Program-made: the position numbers and the translations under genes
Part shown: in pieces, positions 6,446-13,478 of the stretch
Layout of the letters: each line of letters begins with the position of its first letter
How positions within the stretch are numbered: position 1 is the stretch's first letter
NCBI GenBank assembly: GCA_041678605.1
Contig: JBAYNW010000020.1
Coordinates: 1-28,275, forward strand
DNA length: 28,275 bases
Origin: JBAYNW01 sp041678605
GTDB lineage: Bacteria; Cyanobacteriota; Vampirovibrionia; Gastranaerophilales; Gastranaerophilaceae
Direction of reading: 5' to 3'
Notes under the pieces: generated by a model
Told to the model about the DNA's origin: nothing
Seen by the model: only the letters and a program-made list of their open reading frames with translations
Database searches by the model: none

Positions 6446-7849
6446 ATGAAAGTCACTGACGAAATTATTGTTGATGTTGAGAAATTATCCAACCTCGGGT
6501 TCGGAATAGCCAGATATGAAGGTCTGGTTGTTTTTGTCGAAAACGCCTGTCCGGGCGATAAATTGAAAATAAAAATTACTAAATTAAACAAAAATTGGGC
6601 AAACGGACAAATTGTTGAAATTCTTGAAAAATCCCCGCATCGGGTTGAGCCGTTTTGTGCAATGCACAGCGTTTGCGGTGGCTGTCAGCTTCAGTTTATC
6701 GATTATGATTACCAGCTGCAATTAAAAAAAGAAATTATTGAAGATGCCATGAAGAGTATCGGCGGGGTAAAAATCGAGGTCAAGGAACCGATTGCAAGCC
6801 CCGAAAATCTCCATTACAGACATAAAGTTCAGTATCCGATTGCACAAACAAAAGTTTCCAGAAGAATTTTGGCGGGTTATTACAAACCAAAATCCCACGA
6901 AATTGTGAATATCAAACACTGCCCTATTCAGCCCGAAATCTGCGACAGCATAATTGAATTTATAAGAAATTCCGCCTTTGATTATGCGATTTCAGGCTTT
7001 GACGAGAAAAAACACGCAGGTGACTTACGCCACGTCGTAATAAGGGTTTCAAAGGCAACAGGGAAAGTGCTTGTTACGCTGGTTGTTAATTCCACAAAAA
7101 TGTTTGAAAAATTAAGGGATTTTGCACAAAATATCTATGATAATTTCAAAGAGGTAACGGGTGTTTGTGTTAATTTCAACTCAAAAAAAACAAATGTGAT
7201 TATGGGGGAAAACACTGAATTGATTGCGGGAAAAGATTTTATAAAAGAGCGGATTTTGGATAAAACTTTCAGAATCGGACCGAAAACTTTCTTTCAAATT
7301 AACCCTCAAAGTGCTGAAAATATTTTTGGGTTTGTAAGGGATTATATTGAGTTGACTTTTTGTTTGACTCCCACCCCCCTTGAGGGGGAGGGTCAGGGGA
7401 GAGGGGCTCCTACTGTCTTGGATGCTTACGCCGGCGTAACCTCCTTTGGGATAAGCGTTTCTGATATTTGCAAAAAAGTTGTAAGTGTTGAGGAAAACAA
7501 AGATGCCGTTGACTTGGCAGCTGAAACACTTGAATTGAACGGGATTAAGAATGTTGAACTTCATAATATGGACACGCAAATGTTTTTTGAGAAAGAGTTA
7601 GCTACAAAAAAACGCAAATTTGATGCGATAATTCTCGACCCGCCGCGAAAAGGCTGCAGCGAAGCGTGTTTGGAAAACGCATTACGGCTTTGCAAGGGAA
7701 AGATTATTTACGTAAGCTGTAATCCTGCAACCTTAGCCCGAGATTTAAAATATCTAACAGCAAAAGGTGCAAAAGTTGAATTTATCCAGCCGTTTGACAT
7801 GTTTTGCCACACTTACCACATAGAAAGCGTAGCTGTGATTGAGGTTTAG
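6446..7849 (+). CDS. rlmD: 23S rRNA (uracil-5-)-methyltransferase, RlmD/RlmCD type
   Basis: The 467-residue protein methylates C5 of uridine in RNA using SAM. An N-terminal TRAM domain spans about residues 1-60. A [4Fe-4S] cluster site follows (Cys71-X5-Cys77-X2-Cys80, with Cys159 as fourth ligand). The methyltransferase domain shows FFQINPQSAENIF, the SAM motif VLDAYAGVTSFGI, ILDPPRKG and VSCNPATLARDL with nucleophile Cys425. Which uridines it modifies cannot be decided; Firmicute homologues (RlmCD) modify two sites, and TrmA lacks the cluster. Residues 306-322 (CLTPTPLEGEGQGRGAP) are an in-frame repeat insertion between the QINPQ helix region and the SAM motif. It converges on the dGTPase gene with a 7-base gap. 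Confidence 0.92.
   Translation: MKVTDEIIVDVEKLSNLGFGIARYEGLVVFVENACPGDKLKIKITKLNKNWANGQIVEILEKSPHRVEPFCAMHSVCGGCQLQFIDYDYQLQLKKEIIEDAMKSIGGVKIEVKEPIASPENLHYRHKVQYPIAQTKVSRRILAGYYKPKSHEIVNIKHCPIQPEICDSIIEFIRNSAFDYAISGFDEKKHAGDLRHVVIRVSKATGKVLVTLVVNSTKMFEKLRDFAQNIYDNFKEVTGVCVNFNSKKTNVIMGENTELIAGKDFIKERILDKTFRIGPKTFFQINPQSAENIFGFVRDYIELTFCLTPTPLEGEGQGRGAPTVLDAYAGVTSFGISVSDICKKVVSVEENKDAVDLAAETLELNGIKNVELHNMDTQMFFEKELATKKRKFDAIILDPPRKGCSEACLENALRLCKGKIIYVSCNPATLARDLKYLTAKGAKVEFIQPFDMFCHTYHIESVAVIEV
7361..7411. repeat. G/C-rich palindromic insertion in frame within rlmD
   Basis: About 51 bases encode Cys306-Pro322. Their base composition (runs of C, then TTGA, then runs of G) is unlike the surrounding gene. 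CCCCC (7375-7379), TTGA, GGGGG (7384-7388) forms an imperfect hairpin. The same C-run/TTGAGG theme is seen in the intergenic repeats at 66-84, 17010-17026 and 28150-28162. Exact borders cannot be set without an uninterrupted homologue. Confidence 0.7.
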
Positions 7850-7856
7850 GAAAAAC

Positions 7857-9266
7857 TTAGCCGAAAAATATAATTTCCTCAAAGGATTTTATGGCTGTCC
7901 TGTCGGTCATGCTTGAAATAAATTCAATTGCGGCAAGTTTATAGTCATCCTGATTATCTATTGAATAAATGACTTTATTTGCAAATTTTTTAGCTTCTCT
8001 TTCTTCAGGTGCAGCATCAGAGTACTTTATCAGCCAATCTTTAAAACTTTGTGCCAAATGTGGTTTTGTTTCTCTCTCTTTTTCCAATTTCGCCAAGGTA
8101 TTTTTGCCGCTGTATAGGCCATTCAAATCATTAAATATTGTATTTATAACTAAATTTACGTAAGGCCCTTGAACTTTATCTTTAGCAAAATAAATGCTTT
8201 CGTAGTTAAATTTTTTTACGGTATTCATAAGTTTGAAAGTTTTTTCCGAGAAGCCTATTCCATCTTGCGGATTACTGTTTGCACATAAATCTGAAATGAA
8301 CTCATTTATTAAAACAGTATTATTAATTTCTTTAAAATTTTTGCCGGTATTTTCTTTTACCAATTTAATAAGTTCATTTTTTTTATCCGGATGTAAAAAT
8401 TTATTATTTATAGCGTCCTCAATATCCTTCCCCAAATAGGCGATTTTGTCGGATATTTTCATTACGCAGCCTTCCCAGGTATAGGGAGAAACCCTATTGC
8501 CTTTGTCAATTGAACGCAAATCCACATATTCTTTTCTGGGTCTCAGTCCGTTTTCATCTACTTCCCCACAGTGAGAGATTATGCCGTCTCTGACTGCATA
8601 GGTTAGGTCTAAATTTTTTTCATAGCCATACGGATCTAATTTCGTTTCGATATCATCAACAAACCTAAGGCTGTTTTTTTCATGCCAAAAACTGCCCCTC
8701 CAGCAATCCGATTTTATCCCCTGCTCTTGCATAATCTTATTTATTGACATTTCGCCGCCATGGCCAAACGGAGCGTGACCCAAATCGTGTCCCGTTGCGA
8801 TTGCACGAGTCAGTTTTGTGTTTAAACCTAAGAAATCCGAAATGTTTTCTGCAACCGAGGAAACCTGATTAACATGTGAAATTCTTGTGCTTGTTGCATC
8901 TGAATTGGGATGCGAAAACACTTGAGTTTTCCCCATCATTCTGTTGTATGCGTCTGAATGTAAAATTCTGTTATAATCTCTTTCAAATTCTGACCTCAGA
9001 TCATTAGGTTTTACGTATAGTTCAGCTTCTCTCGCAATTAGCTTCAGCCAATTCGGATTGGACTCCGTTGCCGCCAATTCCTTAAACAAATTTGGCTTTA
9101 ATATCAATCCTGCAAAAGAAATATTAGTGCGATAAGCTTGAAGATTGACCAAATTCGGCTTTGCATAATTTAGATTTGAATAGCATTGAGCAGTCTCATT
9201 TTTATGGTACGATTTATTGTCCGTAAATTTTCGGGTATTTTTGATACCTATCGGTGCAATTTTCAT
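7857..9266 (-). CDS. dGTPase-like HD-domain nucleotide triphosphohydrolase
   Basis: The 469-residue protein has the HD signature of the dGTP triphosphohydrolase family: TSTRISHVNQV with His131, GHDLGHAPFGHGGE with His160-Asp161, and KISDKIAYLGKDIED with the last metal-binding Asp. ILHSDAYNRMMGKTQVF is the family's substrate-binding region. Such enzymes cleave dNTPs to the nucleoside and triphosphate and control dNTP pools. The first 60 residues are not part of the family; they are rich in Asn, Lys and Tyr and contain NISFAG (48-53). GGAGG precedes the ATG closely (4 bases). A possible -10 (TATAAT) lies at 9302-9297. The gene is divergent from rplI. Confidence 0.88.
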   Translation of the reverse strand: MKIAPIGIKNTRKFTDNKSYHKNETAQCYSNLNYAKPNLVNLQAYRTNISFAGLILKPNLFKELAATESNPNWLKLIAREAELYVKPNDLRSEFERDYNRILHSDAYNRMMGKTQVFSHPNSDATSTRISHVNQVSSVAENISDFLGLNTKLTRAIATGHDLGHAPFGHGGEMSINKIMQEQGIKSDCWRGSFWHEKNSLRFVDDIETKLDPYGYEKNLDLTYAVRDGIISHCGEVDENGLRPRKEYVDLRSIDKGNRVSPYTWEGCVMKISDKIAYLGKDIEDAINNKFLHPDKKNELIKLVKENTGKNFKEINNTVLINEFISDLCANSNPQDGIGFSEKTFKLMNTVKKFNYESIYFAKDKVQGPYVNLVINTIFNDLNGLYSGKNTLAKLEKERETKPHLAQSFKDWLIKYSDAAPEEREAKKFANKVIYSIDNQDDYKLAAIEFISSMTDRTAIKSFEEIIFFG

Positions 9267-9373
9267 ACTTCCTCCAGAAAACTTGTAACTTTCTTGATTA
9301 TATATTACACATGTAGAAAAAAAAGTTTAAGTATATATTAATTTAACATATTTTAACCAATATCATAAAGCCC

Positions 9374-9402
9374 TCGACATTTTTTTATGTTTTTAGTACG
9401 AT
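9374..9402 (+). promoter_or_regulatory. Predicted rplI promoter
   Basis: TCGACA (9374-9379), 17 bases, TACGAT (9397-9402), leaving a leader of about 25 bases with AAGGAG before the rplI ATG. Confidence 0.5.
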
Positions 9403-9433
9403 TATTTCACTGACGGAATAAAAGGAGACAAAC

Positions 9434-9925
9434 ATGCAGGTAATACTTAAAAAAGACGTACAAAACCTTGGCGAAGCAGGGGATTTGATAAATGTAAAAG
9501 ACGGTTACGCAAGAAACTTCTTGCTGCCTCAAAAGGTTGCTGAAATGGCTACTGACGGTGCTTTGAAAAACCGTGAACAAAATTTGGTTAGAATTAAAGC
9601 TAAGCAAGAAAAATTACACCAACAAGCTCTGGAAAAAGCCAAAGAAATTGAAAAACTTATTAAACTCGAATTGAGTGCAAAAGCAGGCGAAAGCGGAAAA
9701 TTGTTCGGTACAATCACAACCAAAAAATTAACCGAAGAACTTTTGGCTAAGTCAGGGATTGAAATTGACAGGAAGAATGTTTCTCTGAATGCTCCTATCA
9801 ACAAAATCGGTGAATACAGAATGCTTATAAAACTAACTTCTAAGGTTAAAACAGAACTTGCCGTCATCATTACAGCGTCTGAAATTCTTAAGGAAGAAAT
9901 TGAAGAAGAAACTTTAGAGGCTTAG
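9434..9925 (+). CDS. rplI: 50S ribosomal protein L9
   Basis: The 163-residue protein begins with the L9 signature MQVILKKDVQNLGEAGDLI and VKDGYARNFLLPQ, which binds 23S rRNA. A long connecting helix (KNREQNLVRIKAKQEKLHQQ and onward) and the C-terminal domain (SGKLFGTITTKKLTEEL, GEYRMLIKL) follow. It has an acidic tail of about 12 residues (EEIEEETLEA), slightly longer than in many L9 proteins. AAGGAG lies 7 bases before the ATG. The usual rpsF/rpsR/dnaB neighbours are not adjacent; here L9 stands alone before the one-carbon gene block. Confidence 0.97.
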   Translation: MQVILKKDVQNLGEAGDLINVKDGYARNFLLPQKVAEMATDGALKNREQNLVRIKAKQEKLHQQALEKAKEIEKLIKLELSAKAGESGKLFGTITTKKLTEELLAKSGIEIDRKNVSLNAPINKIGEYRMLIKLTSKVKTELAVIITASEILKEEIEEETLEA

Positions 9926-10012
9926 AGGCCGAGAGGTTTAAAGGTTTAGCTTGTAAATATTTATATCTAACCCTCAAAACTTCCTTCCCTCAAACCCTCC
10001 CTATTGTGGATT
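9926..10012 (+). other. Intergenic short-repeat run between rplI and the MetE-core gene
   Basis: No gene is visible. The start of the gap continues a pattern of 8-9 base units (TTAGAGGC, TTAGAGGCC, GAGAGGTTT, AAAGGTTTAG). The second half is C-rich on this strand (ACCCTCAAAAC, CCCTCAAACCCTCCC). No promoter or Shine-Dalgarno for the next gene is convincing. Confidence 0.4.
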
Positions 10013-11083
10013 ATGGAAAATAAAAATAATGATTTAAGATTAGGGTGTTTAGCAATCGGCTCTTTGCCTCACAAAGATGTTGAAACTGCTATGCAAATAG
10101 TTAAGGACAATTTTGAAATCCCTTTTTGGCCTCAGCTGGCAAAATTTAACAAAAATGAAGACATGATTGTTCAGTTTCTGGAAAATCTCCCCGGTCTTGC
10201 AAACGACGGAGAAAAGATTTATTTAGATAACGAAACCGACGCATTTTTTGAACAATTGGAAGATTTTTTTCTGGACTATGAAGAAATCATTTTAGATGAA
10301 GACTTCAAAAAGCTTGATAAATATGCAATTACGGAAAAAAATTCCTCAACATTTCGACCGTTTTTAAAATTAATAAAAAATAAAAAGCCCGAATACGCCA
10401 AAGGCCAGATTGTAGGGCCGTTTACACTTGCAACAACTCTGACGGACAAAAACGGCAAATGTGCTTTCTATGACGAAACGCTGAGAGAAATTATTGTAAA
10501 AACGCTTACCCTGAAAGCACTCTGGCAAATAAAAGAAATTAAAAAAGCCAATTCAGACACCACTGCAATAATTTTTATTGATGAACCCTCACTCTCACAG
10601 CTCGGAACCTCGGCATTCATAACGATTTCGAAGAAAGAAGTAACCGAAATTCTCAAAGAGGTTTCTGATAATATTAAGCAGGCAGGTGCTTTGAGTGCAA
10701 TCCACTGCTGCGGGAAATGCGACTGGACAGTTCCCATCCAAAGCGGAGTCGACATAATAAATCTCGACGGATACTTTTTTGCTCAAAATTTGAGTCTTTT
10801 TTCCAAAGAACTAAAACCGTTTTTGGAAAAAGGTGGTATAATAGCCTGGGGCATAGTTCCGACCCTCGATAAAAAGGCTCTGGAAAAATCAGACATAAAT
10901 GAAATGGCTGCGAAATTTGACGAGGCAATTGATTATTTGGTTAAAAAAGGAATTGACAGAGATTTATTGGTAAAAAACAGCATGGTTACACCATCTTGCG
11001 GGGCAGGCTCTTTAACAACAGAATTGGCGGAAAAGGCCATGGGCTTGACAAAAAAATTATCATGGAAATTGAAAGGTAAATAA
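10013..11083 (+). CDS. Core cobalamin-independent methionine synthase-like protein (MetE C-terminal/UROD superfamily)
   Basis: The 356-residue protein matches the C-terminal catalytic barrel of MetE only; full MetE is about 750 residues with an N-terminal folate-binding half. It opens with AIGSLPHKDVETAM and IPFWPQL, includes QIVGPFTLATTL and FIDEPSL, and carries a zinc site: His231 and Cys233 (IHCCGKC) with Cys329 (TPSCGAG); Asp252 is a candidate further ligand. Core-only homologues include folate-independent methionine synthases (the Mes families), some of which take methyl groups from corrinoid proteins. The CooC-like and FolD neighbours fit that idea, but the methyl donor is inferred. The start is ATG at 10013; an in-frame TTG at 10004 is possible, and neither has a Shine-Dalgarno. 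The stop abuts the next start codon. Confidence 0.75.
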   Translation: MENKNNDLRLGCLAIGSLPHKDVETAMQIVKDNFEIPFWPQLAKFNKNEDMIVQFLENLPGLANDGEKIYLDNETDAFFEQLEDFFLDYEEIILDEDFKKLDKYAITEKNSSTFRPFLKLIKNKKPEYAKGQIVGPFTLATTLTDKNGKCAFYDETLREIIVKTLTLKALWQIKEIKKANSDTTAIIFIDEPSLSQLGTSAFITISKKEVTEILKEVSDNIKQAGALSAIHCCGKCDWTVPIQSGVDIINLDGYFFAQNLSLFSKELKPFLEKGGIIAWGIVPTLDKKALEKSDINEMAAKFDEAIDYLVKKGIDRDLLVKNSMVTPSCGAGSLTTELAEKAMGLTKKLSWKLKGK

Positions 11084-11830
11084 GTGACAACAAAACTTGC
11101 AATTATCGGAAAAAGCGGAAGCGGTAAAACAACAATAACAAAGGCATTTTTGAGGCTTTTTCAGGAAGTTTATCCTGAAAAATCGATTTTGCTTTTTGAC
11201 AATGACCTTGCAAGCGAGCTGGGACATAGTTTTGGGCTTGATATAAGAGAAACGATTTACGGGATAAGAAGCGGAAAGCACGAATATAAGACCGGAATTC
11301 CCGAAAACATGACCAAACAGGAATACATTGACTGGGCAATTGAAGACATTATTGTTTCGCTGGATGAAAATGTAGACATAATAGTATCGTGGTTTGTTGC
11401 CTCAAAGGACTGCCGCTGCCCGATTACAAAACAGATTAACGATGCGATTGTAAAATTAGTCGAACGCTACGACATTGTAATTTTTGACTGCGAATTCGAT
11501 TTAAAATACTTAAATCAGCTCGTTGATGTGGAAATTGACACTGCATTGATTATCGCAAATCCGACCGACGAATCGGCACATCTCGCAAAAAGAATTGAGG
11601 AATTTTCCGCAAAGTATTCGGCAGGCGGACAAATCGGCGTAGTTTTGAACAAAGTCGAAAATAAGGAAATCGTGTCCGTTTACGAATTACTCAAGAAATA
11701 TGATTTGGATATTTTAGGCGTAATCCCCATGGATGAAACACTTTTGCAGCATTCAATCGAAAGAGATTCAAAAGTTGTGCAGGATGCAATAAAACAGTTC
11801 TATTACAGATTAAACCTCCCGCAGGGATAA
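11084..11830 (+). CDS. CooC-like P-loop ATPase (nickel-insertion accessory type)
   Basis: The 248-residue protein is a MinD/SIMIBI-class ATPase with a deviant Walker A, IGKSGSGKTT (Lys10 and Lys15), FDNDLASELG as switch I, and VIFDCEFDLKYLNQL, matching the DxE motif of CooC. Cys110-Arg-Cys112 matches the CXC pair that binds nickel or zinc in the Rhodospirillum CooC dimer (Cys112/Cys114). CooC proteins load nickel into CO dehydrogenase or acetyl-CoA synthase; no such enzyme is in this window, so the client is unknown. The start is GTG, directly after the TAA of the upstream gene, with AAAGG as RBS. The tight coupling with the MetE-core gene suggests one process. A plain MinD/ParA role is less likely because of the CXC pair. 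Confidence 0.8.
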   Translation: MTTKLAIIGKSGSGKTTITKAFLRLFQEVYPEKSILLFDNDLASELGHSFGLDIRETIYGIRSGKHEYKTGIPENMTKQEYIDWAIEDIIVSLDENVDIIVSWFVASKDCRCPITKQINDAIVKLVERYDIVIFDCEFDLKYLNQLVDVEIDTALIIANPTDESAHLAKRIEEFSAKYSAGGQIGVVLNKVENKEIVSVYELLKKYDLDILGVIPMDETLLQHSIERDSKVVQDAIKQFYYRLNLPQG

Positions 11831-11859
11831 ATCGGATTACAAAACCTATTTATTTTTTC

Positions 11860-11868
11860 TGCTATAAT
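11860..11868 (+). promoter_or_regulatory. Extended -10 promoter of folD
   Basis: TGC followed by a perfect TATAAT (11863-11868); no clear -35. It gives a leader of about 17 bases with AAGG before the ATG at 11892. Confidence 0.55.
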
Positions 11869-11891
11869 TGTTTTAATTGAAAGGCAATTTT

Positions 11892-12734
11892 ATGACAACA
11901 ATCTTGGATGGGAAAAAATTATCTGCAAAAATTTTGGACGATTTGTCTGAAAAAATTGCAAAGCTTGACAGGAAGCCTCATTTGGCAGTAATTTTAGTCG
12001 GTGAAAATCCGGCAAGCGAACTTTATGTCGGACTAAAGGAAAAAGCCGCAGAAAAAATCGGCATAAAATCAACCGTTCTCAACTACCCTCAAAACACAGA
12101 TGAAAAAACCATTTTAGATAAACTTCAAGAACTTAACAGCGATAAAAGCGTCGATGCCATTCTGGTACAACTTCCACTTCCAAAGCAAATAAACGAGCAA
12201 AAAGTAATTCAGGCGATTTCGCCAAAAAAAGATGCCGACGGAATTACTCCCGAAAATATCGGGAAAATTTCAATAGGAGTCGAGCCTTATGCCTACCCAT
12301 GCACGCCCAAAGGGATTTTCACACTATTAGATGAATACAAAGTTAATTTGGAGGGCGAGCATGCTGTAATTGTGGGCCGCTCAAACATCGTCGGAAAACC
12401 TGCTGCCCAGATGGCTTTAAACAGAAATGCCACCGTCACGATTTGCCACAGCCACACAAAAAAGCTGTCGGACATAACAAAAACTGCCGATATATTGATA
12501 TCAGCAGTTGGTAAAAATAAATTTATAAAAAAAGATATGATAAAAAATAATTCTGTTATTGTGGATGTGGGAACTTCTAAAATTAACGGTAAAACGTTTG
12601 GGGATGTGGATTTTGAAAATATATCAAAATTGGTTTCACATATAACTCCCGTTCCGGGGGGCGTCGGGCCTATGACAATAGCATCTTTAATGCAAAACGT
12701 TCTTGAACTTTCTAAACTAAACCGAAATATTTAG
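11892..12734 (+). CDS. folD: Bifunctional methylenetetrahydrofolate dehydrogenase/cyclohydrolase
   Basis: The 280-residue enzyme interconverts 5,10-methylene-, methenyl- and 10-formyl-tetrahydrofolate with NADP+. Seen motifs are VGENPASELYVGLKEKAAE with the catalytic YxxxK pair, ILVQLPLPKQIN, DADGITPENIG, PCTPKGI, the nucleotide site VIVGRSNIVGKPAAQM and the C-terminal PVPGGVGPMTIASLMQN. Length is normal. The start is set at the ATG at 11892 because AAGG sits 7 bases before it; an in-frame TTG at 11877 would add five residues. It has its own promoter but follows the MetE-core/CooC pair by 61 bases. Its 3' end overlaps the opposite gene by 18 bases. Confidence 0.97.
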   Translation: MTTILDGKKLSAKILDDLSEKIAKLDRKPHLAVILVGENPASELYVGLKEKAAEKIGIKSTVLNYPQNTDEKTILDKLQELNSDKSVDAILVQLPLPKQINEQKVIQAISPKKDADGITPENIGKISIGVEPYAYPCTPKGIFTLLDEYKVNLEGEHAVIVGRSNIVGKPAAQMALNRNATVTICHSHTKKLSDITKTADILISAVGKNKFIKKDMIKNNSVIVDVGTSKINGKTFGDVDFENISKLVSHITPVPGGVGPMTIASLMQNVLELSKLNRNI

Positions 12735-13070
12735 CTTACATTCACTCTTAACGTTAGCTTCGACAGTTTTTTGGAAACTTTCAACTTCTGCGTTAATTAC
12801 TTTTAACTGTGATTCTATTGAAGATTTTTCTGTTTCATAATATTGCTGTTCGCTCTGCAAGTATTGATATTGCGTATCATTCTCCAAACTGGTGGAGTTA
12901 GTGCTGCCGCTGCCGCTGCCGGAGTTGCTACCATTTTTTTCCTGCAAATATGTGGATAATTCCTGAGTTATGCTGTCGTACTCATTTGAAAGGGTCATCT
13001 CCTGAAATTCCAGTTCACTCTTTTGTCTGATTAAAAAACAGGTATTTACGTTTAAAGCTAAAAATGTCAT
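12717..13070 (-). CDS. Small coiled-coil protein, apparent short paralogue of the 17406-19013 product
   Basis: The 117-residue protein belongs to no family I can name, but its plan mirrors the 535-residue protein at 17406. It has a helical N-terminus (LALNVNTCFLIRQKSELEFQ, then EMTLSNEY) comparable with LAASQVRLLLLTARKDDVES and LMFVSNER. A flexible Asn/Gly/Ser linker (GSNSGSGSGSTNST) follows, then a long C-terminal coiled coil (YETEKSSIESQLKVINAEVE). Matching positions include K-x-x-[LV]-E-x3-M-x-[LV]-S-N-E. The linker is encoded by an imperfect GCTGCC hexamer run. AGGAG lies 7 bases before the ATG. No signal peptide. Its 3' end overlaps folD by 18 bases. Confidence 0.7.
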   Translation of the reverse strand: MTFLALNVNTCFLIRQKSELEFQEMTLSNEYDSITQELSTYLQEKNGSNSGSGSGSTNSTSLENDTQYQYLQSEQQYYETEKSSIESQLKVINAEVESFQKTVEANVKSECKLNISV

Positions 13071-13182
13071 CTCTCTTCTCCTTGTTAGTATATCTCTTAT
13101 ATATATTAAGTATATAACAATAAAAATATTGCCTTTGGCGGGCCTTTCTTGTTAAGATTTTGTAACATTTGAATAAAAAACA

Positions 13183-13288
13183 GTTGAAGGGTCGAGGGGT
13201 TGAACGGCTTAAGGGCTGAATGGCTGAAAGGCTTTTGAAGAAGTGATTAAGTGACTGGGTGATTAAGTGACTAAGTGCAACAAAAAAA
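13183..13288 (+). repeat. Short-tandem repeat run (GATTAAGT/GACTGGGT units)
   Basis: The gap 13071-13478 (408 bases) holds no gene apart from this repeat, a second run and the downstream promoter. Units of 8-9 bases are strung together: GTTGAAGG, GTCGAGGG, GTTGAACGG, then AGTGATTAAGTGACTGGGTG, ATTAAGTGACTAAGTG, and CAACAAAAAAA. The order and wording match 28062-28133 almost base for base. Confidence 0.8.
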
Positions 13289-13299
13289 TTAAAACTTCT

Positions 13300-13344
13300 C
13301 AATTCCCAATTCCCAATTTCCTTTTCCCGTTTCCCTTTTTCCCG
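13300..13344 (+). repeat. TTCCCAA/TTTCCCG short tandem run
   Basis: Pyrimidine-rich imperfect repeats: AATTCCCAATTCCCAATTTC, then CTTTTCCCGTTTCCC and TTTTTCCCG. They are adjacent to the preceding run and lie upstream of the S1-protein promoter. Confidence 0.6.
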
Positions 13345-13402
13345 TCATGGCATAGCCCAGTTGGGTATAAATTATTAACATATGTGAATTTTTTGACTTT
13401 CC

Positions 13403-13433
13403 TTGTCATAAATCGTGAAAATTTTGTTATAAT
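13403..13433 (+). promoter_or_regulatory. Predicted promoter of the S1-domain gene
   Basis: A perfect TATAAT (13428-13433) preceded by TGT as an extended -10. TTGTCA (13403-13408) is a possible -35 with a long 19-base spacer. Confidence 0.55.
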
Positions 13434-13445
13434 TGGGCAATGAGT

Positions 13446-13467
13446 ATTAAGTTTTGCAAAACTTAAT
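13446..13467. promoter_or_regulatory. Perfect 22-base palindrome in the S1-gene leader
   Basis: ATTAAGTTTTG (13446-13456) is followed immediately by its exact reverse complement (13457-13467), with GGAG starting on the next base. It lies downstream of the promoter and so is transcribed. It could be a protein-binding site or a hairpin touching the ribosome-binding site. Confidence 0.75.
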
Positions 13468-13478
13468 GGAGAGTAGCT

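Noticed and set aside
13183..13344. CRISPR array
   Set aside because: Units are only 7-9 bases, degenerate and without unique spacers. No cas gene is in the window.
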